A DNA stretch of 64,000 nt from Legionella gratiana (lineage in GTDB: Bacteria; Pseudomonadota; Gammaproteobacteria; Legionellales; Legionellaceae). How positions within the stretch are numbered: position 1 is the stretch's first letter; the number at the start of each line of letters is the position of its first letter. The stretch lies in the NCBI RefSeq assembly GCF_001467695.1, contig NZ_LNYE01000020.1, forward strand, positions 659,350 through 723,349, given 5' to 3'. Positions 26,762 through 34,231 of the stretch are shown here, piece after piece. The notes below the pieces were generated by a model. It had not been told where the DNA came from and did not search any database. It saw only the letters and a program-made list of their open reading frames with translations. The position numbers and the translations under genes were made by a program.

Positions 26762-27757
26762 ATGGTAACACAAAAGCTTCGAAAGTTAAAACCTTATGCA
26801 GTTGTGCTTTCCTTGGCCTTGCTTGCAGTTTTATATTACTTTTTCTCTTTTCTAGTTCCTTTTACTAATAACGCTTTTGTTGTTACCAACGTTCGCCCTG
26901 TAGCTGCGATTGTTAGTGGGTATATTACTGATTTATACGTTAAAAATGAACAGTATGTTCATAAGGGACAACCTTTATTTACTGTTTTCCAGGAACCCTA
27001 CAAGCTCACTTATAATAGGCTAATTGAGGAGGTTCATACTGCGGAAGTGGATCTTGAAAGTTTACAACATCAATTACAGAAGGATAAACAATTACTGATA
27101 CAATATGAACAAGAATATAATAGAATTCACTTAAATTATCTTCGTAATAAAGCGGTTTTAAAATCAGGAGCAATATCTGAAATTAACGTTAAGGATTTAC
27201 AATATGAAGATCTTGGTAGTTTTGCCAAAGTGAATATGCAAAAACAGCAAATTAGCTTGGATGAAAAAAATATTCAAAGTCTACAACACAAGATCAAAGC
27301 GTTGATTTATAAAACGCGCTATGCCAAAGTTAATTTAGAGCAAACAACGGTTTATGCTCAAAGCAATGGCCGCATTCAAAATATGTATCTGTCTTTGGGA
27401 ACCCCCATAGAAATCAATAAGCCTGTCTTTTCATTTGTAGATACTGATAATTTTTACATTCAGGCTAATTTTACTGAAATTGATTTGCGTATGGTAAAAA
27501 CTGGCGCTAAAGTCTACATCATTCCTCGAATGTATTTTGCTACGAAATTGTATCATGGAACGATAGTATCCGGTGCCTGGGCTGCTAATCGTCAAATTAC
27601 AAATCCCAAGACACAATTACAAACGGTAACCAATGATACTAATAATTGGATACTTTTGCCTCAGCGTTTCCCGGTACAAATTAAAATCGACGATTATGAT
27701 GCCAAACATTACCCGTTGCCTATTGGAGCAACTTGTTATGTCATTATCAAGATATAA
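26762..27757 (+). CDS. HlyD/EmrA-type membrane fusion protein (AaeA-like)
   Basis: Periplasmic adaptor of 331 residues. A single N-terminal membrane anchor (residues 10-35, YAVVLSLALLAVLYYFFSFL) precedes the lipoyl-like half (RPVAAIVSGYITDLYVKNEQ), a long coiled-coil hairpin (about 85-185, KDKQLLIQYEQEYNRI), and the second lipoyl half with barrel (VYAQSNGRIQNMYLSLG). It joins the inner-membrane FUSC protein, 22 bp downstream, to the outer-membrane channel encoded divergently upstream. The AaeAB pair of E. coli (aromatic carboxylic acid efflux) is the nearest known arrangement. Confidence 0.87.
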   Translation: MVTQKLRKLKPYAVVLSLALLAVLYYFFSFLVPFTNNAFVVTNVRPVAAIVSGYITDLYVKNEQYVHKGQPLFTVFQEPYKLTYNRLIEEVHTAEVDLESLQHQLQKDKQLLIQYEQEYNRIHLNYLRNKAVLKSGAISEINVKDLQYEDLGSFAKVNMQKQQISLDEKNIQSLQHKIKALIYKTRYAKVNLEQTTVYAQSNGRIQNMYLSLGTPIEINKPVFSFVDTDNFYIQANFTEIDLRMVKTGAKVYIIPRMYFATKLYHGTIVSGAWAANRQITNPKTQLQTVTNDTNNWILLPQRFPVQIKIDDYDAKHYPLPIGATCYVIIKI

Positions 27758-27779
27758 TTTTTTTAAGGATTAGTTTTTT

Positions 27780-28775
27780 ATGGAAGTGACTTCCGAAAAA
27801 ACAATAATGGCTGCGCGTATGGCCATTGGCACGGTTATTGCTCTAATTATTACAACGTATTTTGATATTGTTGAACCTACCTGGGTTTATATTTCTTTAT
27901 TTATCGTATCGTTTGAACAACGTACTATTGGCGCTTCATTGACTCGTTGTTCCATGCGGATGATTGCAACGTTTAGTAGTGCCTTATATAGCTTAATTAT
28001 TATTTTGCTTTTTGATAACGCATATCTTATGAATCTTATTGGATTTATTATAGGGATTTTTTTATATACTTATTTATTTTTAGGAACGAAACGTAGTTAT
28101 ATTGGTATTTTGGGAAGTGTTACTCTCGCTATTTGCCTTATTAATTATAATAATTTTACCTATGTATTTATGCGTCCTACCAATGTGATAATTGGTATAT
28201 TAATCGGCTTCTTTACATTACGCTTTTTTTTCCCAATCCGCGCAACAAAAGTACTAATTTTAGAAATGCAGAGATTTCTCAATGAATATGCTGATTTATC
28301 GAAGTACCTTGCAAATACAGATGATACAACAAAAGACTTATCTGCACATTTAGTTCAGTGCGAATCAAATGTTTTAGCACTTATTCTTCGTTTTCAAACA
28401 TTAATTAATGAGGCTCAGGTTGAAATAAGTAAGGACTCTGGATTTACCCAAATTGCGACGGATATTCTGCAATCTTTCCGGCATATTTTTCGTTATTATG
28501 CCTCAATAATTGCTTTAATCCTTTACGAGGGGGTTAAAATCAATGAAGAGGATAAGGAGAATTTAATTTTTTTGAGTGACGCTTTAATGAGGTTAAAAGA
28601 AAATCTTTTTTCCTTAAGGCGTAGACGTAACTTAATTGTGGCTCCTGATATGATGTCTCAAAAGGATGAAAATCTGTTATCTTTGATGCTTAATTTACTT
28701 GTTACAGAATACAGCGTTTTGGAAATTAAGATCAATAAATTAATACGTATGACTAAAGTAATTAAATTGGAGTAA
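27780..28775 (+). CDS. FUSC-family inner-membrane efflux protein (AaeB/fusaric-acid resistance type)
   Basis: A 331-residue inner-membrane protein with about six hydrophobic segments in the first 155 residues (including PTWVYISLFIVSF and GFFTLRFFFPI), then a cytosolic helical domain. This matches one half of a FUSC/AaeB protein, which normally has two such halves and about 650 residues. A single-half version probably works as a dimer. The likely cargo is an aromatic acid or similar organic anion, by family analogy. It is co-transcribed with the adaptor. Confidence 0.8.
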   Translation: MEVTSEKTIMAARMAIGTVIALIITTYFDIVEPTWVYISLFIVSFEQRTIGASLTRCSMRMIATFSSALYSLIIILLFDNAYLMNLIGFIIGIFLYTYLFLGTKRSYIGILGSVTLAICLINYNNFTYVFMRPTNVIIGILIGFFTLRFFFPIRATKVLILEMQRFLNEYADLSKYLANTDDTTKDLSAHLVQCESNVLALILRFQTLINEAQVEISKDSGFTQIATDILQSFRHIFRYYASIIALILYEGVKINEEDKENLIFLSDALMRLKENLFSLRRRRNLIVAPDMMSQKDENLLSLMLNLLVTEYSVLEIKINKLIRMTKVIKLE

Positions 28776-28961
28776 AAGGATCATTGTTTTTATTGTTACT
28801 CCTTTGTTTCGGATGGCAAATTACTCAGAGTCCTTATCAGAATAGAGATATCATTTATTTTTACAATGCAACTTATTGAGTCAGTCTGTATTATAATTAA
28901 AGTATTATCAAACAGGAATTTATAACTCTAGTTGAGCTGTTAAATGACAGGGAGTTTTAAC

Positions 28962-29390
28962 ATGGCTACTAAAGTTGATATTTTGTATATAGAAGATGAT
29001 GAAGTTGATGTTATAGCAATGCAGCGGGAGTTTCTTAAAACAAATCAGCCAATTAACATTGTTATAGCCAAGGATGGGGAGCAAGCACTGGATATGCTCT
29101 ATGGATATAACGGCCAGCTTGAAATCAAACCTAGCGTGATATTGCTTGATCTTAATTTACCCCAAATGAATGGTATTGATTTTTTAAAAAAATTAAGAGG
29201 AGGTTTTAATTTTGTCGATGTTAAAGTGTTCGTGCTTACTGGTGCTTACACTACGGAAGAAAAGCTTGCGACAATTGATTTAAATGTGTCTGGTTGTATT
29301 ATAAAACCTTTGCAGTATGAAGACGCGCTTAATATTTTATGGTGCGTTACTGCAGGAGAAGATATGTCAAAGTTGCTTTTTATGCAGTAA
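28962..29390 (+). CDS. Single-domain response regulator (CheY/Rcp1-like)
   Basis: A stand-alone receiver of 142 residues. Phosphorylation pocket residues are visible: DD of ILYIEDDEVD (residues 6-15), the acceptor Asp in ILLDLNLPQMNGIDFL, Thr of VFVLTGAY, and the Lys in CIIKPLQ. There is no output domain. The variant LDLNLPxMNG and C-terminal extension are typical of Rcp1-type regulators that pair with phytochrome or hybrid kinases; no kinase is adjacent. The start at 28962 is chosen because AGGGAG lies about eight bases upstream; the ATG at 28944 has none. Confidence 0.88.
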   Translation: MATKVDILYIEDDEVDVIAMQREFLKTNQPINIVIAKDGEQALDMLYGYNGQLEIKPSVILLDLNLPQMNGIDFLKKLRGGFNFVDVKVFVLTGAYTTEEKLATIDLNVSGCIIKPLQYEDALNILWCVTAGEDMSKLLFMQ

Positions 29391-29568
29391 GAGCAGCATA
29401 TTAACATTGATGACTACCCTTCAAAGACGGTTTTGCGCCATTTTATACTGAAAAACAATTTTTTATTAAGATTTAAGCGTCTTTTACGCATAATCTGTTT
29501 TAAACCAATGGAGGTTGATGCATACCTCCACTTGGTTTTTTAATGGTTCACTTAAAGCAATGAACGGT

Positions 29569-30057
29569 TTAATGACATACCATTTCTCTGGGATTTCCAG
29601 GTACTGGCACACAAGTTTTATAATATTTTCCCTTATAAAAGTAGTTATAATAAATACCATTAATAAAGTATAAATAATACATGCCATTATAGAAGTAATT
29701 GTAATAGCGCCCATTATTGTAATAAACATAATAGTTATTATTATGGTAGTAGTTATAATATCTGCCATTATTGTAATAGTTATAATGCTTGCCTTTATAA
29801 TAATAATGTCCCGGTTTTACACCCCCATGCACACGTACATTAACATTGGTTTTGTTTACATTAACATTGTTTACATTAATGTGTTCGTGCTTTTTTATCA
29901 CCTTATTTTGATAATTGTGATGTTCATATGGACGCTCTACTAGCCCATCTCTATGTCGTTCAAAATGTTCTCTCCCTGCATCTGCAATAGAAGGTAAAAT
30001 AAGCATCATGATGGAATAAACCAAATATGCTCGCCAATTACAACTTTTACTACTCAT
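29569..30057 (-). CDS. Secreted Tyr/Asn-rich repeat protein
   Basis: A 162-residue protein of very biased composition. A signal peptide (about residues 9-27, AYLVYSIMMLILPSIADA) is followed by a basic His/Arg segment, an Asn-Val repeat (HINVNNVNVNKTNVNVRVHGG, about 60-80), and then roughly eight imperfect 9-10-residue repeats of the form YYYNxGxYYNYF (NYYNNGRYYNYYHN, VYYNNGRYYNYFYNG) to near the C-terminus. The last 15 residues hold a pair of cysteines (KTCVPVPGNPREMVCH). It is probably surface or periplasmic and could fold as a beta-stack; function unknown. The opposite strand is partly open because of the repeats, but that is a shadow. Confidence 0.72.
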   Translation of the reverse strand: MSSKSCNWRAYLVYSIMMLILPSIADAGREHFERHRDGLVERPYEHHNYQNKVIKKHEHINVNNVNVNKTNVNVRVHGGVKPGHYYYKGKHYNYYNNGRYYNYYHNNNYYVYYNNGRYYNYFYNGMYYLYFINGIYYNYFYKGKYYKTCVPVPGNPREMVCH

Positions 30058-30353
30058 GATGGTACTCCTCGCAAAATAAAAACTGTTAAAAGAAGAATTT
30101 CCCCATAATCTATATCTATGCGCAGGAGATTCTGTAACTATTAAGTAGAGGTTGAGTCAAATATTATTCATTTTTAATTTTTAAGCAAGTTGAAATTCGC
30201 ATCAGAATTTACAGCATGCACTTTTTTTATTTACCATCAAAGGCTTAATCTATTAATACAAAATAAATAAACGGAATCGTACATCCCATGCTTTTAAATA
30301 AAGCAGATCATTTAGGGAAATACAAGAAAATTATGGGGTGATTGAAATCGAGA
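30058..30353. other. Intergenic gap, nothing recognised
   Basis: AT-rich spacer of almost 300 bp between two minus-strand genes. It must carry the promoter of the repeat-protein gene near 30060-30120. I see no ORF, RNA gene or repeat in it. Confidence 0.5.
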
Positions 30354-31310
30354 CTACACCAAAAGTGATTTTAGTGTCTCGATACTTATATTGGCGCCAC
30401 TCAAGATGACTACTGTATTTTGGCCACGAAACTCTTTAGCATTTTTTAAAAGTGCTGCAAGAGCCAAGCCTGCTGCTCCTTCAATCAAAAGATGTTGTGT
30501 TCTTATCAATCTAAGAATGGCATTTTTTATTTCTTTTTCAGAGACTAAAATATAATCGTCAACACATTGATGACATAGTTCAAAAGTAATAGAATCCGCT
30601 TCTATTCCACCTGCTGTAGCGTCTGATAAAGTAGGTAATGTTTCCATCTCAATAATTCGACCTGCTTTAATGGATTCTGACATCACAGGTGAATTTTCAG
30701 GCAAACACCCAATTATTTTGATATTAGGATTAACTGATTTTAAATATCCTGCAATTCCTGAGATTAATCCTCCGCCACCTATTGGAACCAAAACAGCATC
30801 AATAGTATCCAGTTGCTTTAAAAGCTCCAAGCCAATGGTCCCTTGTCCTGCTATAACTTGAGGATCATTATATGGAGATACATAAATCATCTGATGCTGT
30901 TTTGCATAATTTAATGCATATAATTCCGTTTGTATGCACTCTTTGCCATAAAATTTCAGATCACTCGTATAATTACGAATATTATCAACTTTAGTAGAGG
31001 ATACATTTTCTGGAACAAAAACGATTCCGTTGAGGTTTAATTTATTTAAGCTAAAGGCGACAGCTGCTCCATGGTTTCCCGATGAAGCAGTGACTATACC
31101 TTGTTCCTGTTGAGATGGAGTTAAACTCAATAATTTGTTGATTGCACCACGCACTTTAAAGGAACTTGTATATTGGAGGTTTTCACATTTTAAAAATACA
31201 TTAGCTTGTGTTTCATGACTCAGCGCTCTTGAATAATCAAGAGGAGTTTTCTTTACATGTTGCCTGATTCTTTTTTCAGCAGTTAACACTTCATTTTTAA
31301 TATCAAACAT
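30354..31310 (-). CDS. Threonine/serine dehydratase (PLP fold II)
   Basis: PLP enzyme of 318 residues that deaminates threonine (to 2-oxobutyrate) or serine. The PLP lysine lies in YTSSFKVRGAINKLL (near residue 52), the phosphate loop is GGGGLISGIAGYL (near 175), SSGNHGAAVAF is near 80, and EGAAGLALAALL near 280. It lacks the C-terminal ACT regulatory domain of IlvA, so it is of the TdcB/catabolic type or a serine racemase-like enzyme, which has the same fold. It stands alone. Confidence 0.85.
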   Translation of the reverse strand: MFDIKNEVLTAEKRIRQHVKKTPLDYSRALSHETQANVFLKCENLQYTSSFKVRGAINKLLSLTPSQQEQGIVTASSGNHGAAVAFSLNKLNLNGIVFVPENVSSTKVDNIRNYTSDLKFYGKECIQTELYALNYAKQHQMIYVSPYNDPQVIAGQGTIGLELLKQLDTIDAVLVPIGGGGLISGIAGYLKSVNPNIKIIGCLPENSPVMSESIKAGRIIEMETLPTLSDATAGGIEADSITFELCHQCVDDYILVSEKEIKNAILRLIRTQHLLIEGAAGLALAALLKNAKEFRGQNTVVILSGANISIETLKSLLV

Positions 31311-31474
31311 AAATCACCGATCGTTTGTTCATGGCAAATAGTGATAAAATGGCTGCTCTGTGATACTTAATAATTTGCGCACTCTAATAAGGCGACATTT
31401 TTAGCTGAAAATGTCTTTATCAAAATACATGCCCCTGAACGCTATTGTTGTAGGGGCTACATTGCTCTTTTTTC

Positions 31475-32050
31475 TTAAAGCGATTTTATCACTAATGATT
31501 CAGTTTGAGGAAAGGTACCCTTGTTTAAAAGAGAAATAATTTCCTCATTCTTTAAAACATCGCCGAGTAAACTATGCTCTTCTTCGTCTATCCATGTTTC
31601 AAGATTTTTTAACAAGCGATCCCTTTTTCCCCAAACTGCGGAGGGGCTTTTTTCTGCGGCATGAGTCATTATTTTATCAATCACCTGTTTGACCAATAAG
31701 GAAAAATTCTTATCTTCATCACTCAATTGACTGTTGATGGTTTTAATTCGTTCGTCACAGCTCCATTTAGCTTTTATTCGTTTATAGATTAACGGAGACA
31801 TAGTAACCGTATGAGCAAGAAGAAATGCTAAGGACGCACCTAATACAAAAGGTGCGGCACCGCCTTCTTCACTTTTGTTCCAAGCTAAAAAACCACCCGC
31901 TGCTGTGCTTGTAATGACAAAACCTCGCTCTATTAATTCTCGGGTTGAATAGTGGTGACTGCTAAAAAACAAGCTTCCTGGTCTATTCCAATTAATCAAA
32001 TAATCTGTTTTTTGATTTAAAAATGTTCTTATATTATCCAATGACAGCAT
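31475..32050 (-). CDS. Hypothetical protein with a central hydrophobic hairpin
   Basis: A 191-residue protein of no family I recognise. Residues 43-85 hold two hydrophobic stretches (GFVITSTAAGGFLAW and APFVLGASLAFLLAHTVTM), followed by a charged helical half (RIKTINSQLSDEDKNFSLLVKQVIDKIM). It is divergent from the PP2C-like gene across 180 bp. The membrane-hairpin plus soluble helix layout and the neighbour's eukaryotic-like character make a secreted effector conceivable, but there is no direct sign. Confidence 0.55.
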   Translation of the reverse strand: MLSLDNIRTFLNQKTDYLINWNRPGSLFFSSHHYSTRELIERGFVITSTAAGGFLAWNKSEEGGAAPFVLGASLAFLLAHTVTMSPLIYKRIKAKWSCDERIKTINSQLSDEDKNFSLLVKQVIDKIMTHAAEKSPSAVWGKRDRLLKNLETWIDEEEHSLLGDVLKNEEIISLLNKGTFPQTESLVIKSL

Positions 32051-32232
32051 ATGGCACCTTCTTTAAATTAAAGAGAACTTATTATCCTCTGTTTCTATAT
32101 GATTGCAATATTGTTGTCAAAGAGAACCTTATGAATTATAATTGACCAATTTATGCAAATTCTTTTATAAAATATTATTTGTGTAAGTTATCTATAATTA
32201 TCAAATAAGCCCCTAATGCGAAGGATTAAATC

Positions 32233-33717
32233 ATGCCCCGAATTATTTCTCATCCTGGAAAATACAAGAAATCTGAAGCCGAAAATGTAAGATACCAGGA
32301 TAAACATCAGCCATTTGGTTATTTTGAGATGCAAAATGCACCTATTCGCCCAAGCCAAGAAGACGCATTGGCCTGGGAAACATTGGATCAATCCTTAGAC
32401 TCATTAAGTCCTGAGGAAATTGGCAAGCGCTTATGGACAACTTATCGATCCTTAGACGAACAGGTTTTAGAAAAGAACTACACTGATGGAAGTACGGCCT
32501 CTACTACAGTTTATGATGGGAAGGGTAATTTAATTACCGCAACTCTAGCAGACGCTGCATCTTTTGCGGCAATTTATGATAAAGAGGGTAATCTTTTGGG
32601 GGTGGTTCGGTTAAATTCAGTCACTCATAAGCCTACTGATCCCGAAGAAGGTTTGCGAATTCAGCAAGCTGGAGGTTTTGTTGGGTGGGGTAGAGTAGAT
32701 GGCATGCTCGCTGTTTCACGCGCTATGGGAGATAAATCGTTCAAGGAGCATGGGGTTTGCTCTGAAGCAACAATTGATATTACGAGTATTGATGACCTTG
32801 CACAAAGATTTAACATCAGTCGCGAGACAATCGGGAAAATACAGATTATCACCACTTGTGATGGTTTTACTGATGGTACAAAGGTAGAAACCAAAAGGGG
32901 GCATGAGCAATTTTTATATCAATCATTAAAGGAAATTATAAAATCAAATAAAAAGAAACCGGAATTAGAAATAGCAAAAGCTTTGGCACTCAAAGCGAAA
33001 ACAAATGATTCACGCGATAATATTAGTGTTGCCGTACAAACAATAACGCAAAATACACCTGCTTTTTTGCTTGGAGTTTATGATGGACACGGAGGCTCTA
33101 AAGTATCAACTTACGTCGCGAACCATATTGGTGATGAATTTAAGAAGCAGTGCGCTTTAACGCCAAGCGAGTATGAAGAACAGCCGTTGAGTGTTGCGAA
33201 AAATATGTCTATATATCAACGTGATAACTCAGCGGATGTGAGGTATGAGCGAAAAAGGCAAGAATCCATCCTGAGTAAAGAAGAAAGTGAATTAATTATC
33301 AAAGAATTGCTGACGCTCACACAAAAATATCAGCATAATTTATCGAAAAAAAACCGCGAAATACATTCCATTGTTGAGCAACTGTTAACGGTATTAAATA
33401 GTTCCGAAAAAAATCAGGATACAATTAAAGAATATTTTAAAATTCTTGAGAAAAAAGAAGAGGGTAAAGCGTTTACAAATCTTCAGATTATACAAAACAA
33501 CAAAGATAAATCGACTGGACGTTTTATTGCCGGTATTATTGCGATCGCAGCGACCTTTCTAACAGGAGTTCTACCAGGGCTGGCTATTATAGGATTAGTC
33601 TATGCATTCACAGATAAAACGCCAAAAGATTTATTCAAAACATATGGCGAAGGTTTTCAAGCGGATTTAGCGGAAGTTAAAGAGCAACATGATCTTAATA
33701 CATTGAAAATAAAATGA
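32233..33717 (+). CDS. PP2C-like Ser/Thr phosphatase with rearranged motif order and C-terminal membrane hairpin
   Basis: A 494-residue protein with nearly all PP2C motifs, but out of order. From the N-terminus: RPSQEDA (39-45, motif with the metal Glu), DGSTA (85-89), HKPTDPEEGLRIQQAGG with LAVSRAMGD (132-167), TTCDGFTDG (208-216), SRDNISVAV (260-268); only then comes LLGVYDGHGG (279-288), the metal-binding motif that normally follows the first one directly. The DGHGG strand and its helix (STYVANHIGDEF) have thus moved to the end of the catalytic domain. All expected metal Asp/Glu are present, so activity is plausible. Residues 340-420 are helical, and 431-459 (FIAGIIAIAATFLTGVLPG onward) form a membrane hairpin. 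It is eukaryotic-like and a candidate Dot/Icm effector; that is inference. Confidence 0.8.
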   Translation: MPRIISHPGKYKKSEAENVRYQDKHQPFGYFEMQNAPIRPSQEDALAWETLDQSLDSLSPEEIGKRLWTTYRSLDEQVLEKNYTDGSTASTTVYDGKGNLITATLADAASFAAIYDKEGNLLGVVRLNSVTHKPTDPEEGLRIQQAGGFVGWGRVDGMLAVSRAMGDKSFKEHGVCSEATIDITSIDDLAQRFNISRETIGKIQIITTCDGFTDGTKVETKRGHEQFLYQSLKEIIKSNKKKPELEIAKALALKAKTNDSRDNISVAVQTITQNTPAFLLGVYDGHGGSKVSTYVANHIGDEFKKQCALTPSEYEEQPLSVAKNMSIYQRDNSADVRYERKRQESILSKEESELIIKELLTLTQKYQHNLSKKNREIHSIVEQLLTVLNSSEKNQDTIKEYFKILEKKEEGKAFTNLQIIQNNKDKSTGRFIAGIIAIAATFLTGVLPGLAIIGLVYAFTDKTPKDLFKTYGEGFQADLAEVKEQHDLNTLKIK

Positions 33718-33728
33718 AAAAAATGGTT

Positions 33729-33869
33729 AGGATCTGTTGACAATTCTACTATCCTAGTCAAAATGACATGATTTTATGCGCTCCGATACTCACATACTTC
33801 GTGTATGCTGGTTCGGTGCTCTAAAATTACGACATTTTGATTCAGTCTAGTGAATTGTCAACAGACCCT
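33729..33869. mobile_element. MITE-like element, family 1, copy A
   Basis: A 141-bp element bounded by AGGATCTGTTGACAATTC (left) and the inverse of AGGGTCTGTTGACAATTC (right), which differ at one base. The interior is itself a long imperfect palindrome, with CAAAATGACATGATTTTATGCG pairing in part with a distal copy and the apex near CATACTTCGTGTATG. It has no coding capacity. The second full copy is at 47119-47261 and is colinear over the whole length, with scattered changes. Confidence 0.8.
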
Positions 33870-33940
33870 GTAGTTGATTTGAGAAAATAAGTTAATTTTT
33901 TATATCAAATAACTTTTAGGTTTATCATATTTTCAAAACA

Positions 33941-34075
33941 TCACAATCGGGTTTCGCGCTTTACTCCATCTACATTCATGGCTTTTACCCCATCAAAAGA
34001 GACATGCTCACCGCAGGAAACGGCAAGTACACGGATACTCCAGTCACACAGTGGATGTACTACACCGTAAACCAT
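33941..34075 (-). CDS. Short ORF, 44 residues, possible gene fragment
   Basis: ATG at 34075, TGA at 33941-33943. The product begins MVYGVVHPLCDWSIRVLAV and ends in VDGVKRETRL. It sounds protein-like, with mixed hydrophobic and charged residues, and base composition is more GC-rich than the flanks. It may be a remnant of a larger lost gene in this 510-bp gap between the PP2C-like gene and the next glycosyltransferase. Family unknown. Confidence 0.3.
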   Translation of the reverse strand: MVYGVVHPLCDWSIRVLAVSCGEHVSFDGVKAMNVDGVKRETRL

Positions 34076-34231
34076 AGTTTTTATTTGTTTCTTATTAGTG
34101 ACTCGGAGTAGCGAAAATATTCCTTCGAAGATAGGAGTACATTTAATCTGTTATAAATTCATGTTACTTTATCAGTGCTGATGTGAATGAGCAAAAATGA
34201 AGTGCGCAACTGAAAGAGACCGATTCTTATC

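Noticed and set aside
29484..29768. Open frames on both strands across the Tyr/Asn repeat gene, with products rich in Ile and Thr
   Set aside because: They arise because the TAT/AAT-rich repeats also read without stops in other frames; only the frame of 29569-30057 has a signal peptide and regular repeats.
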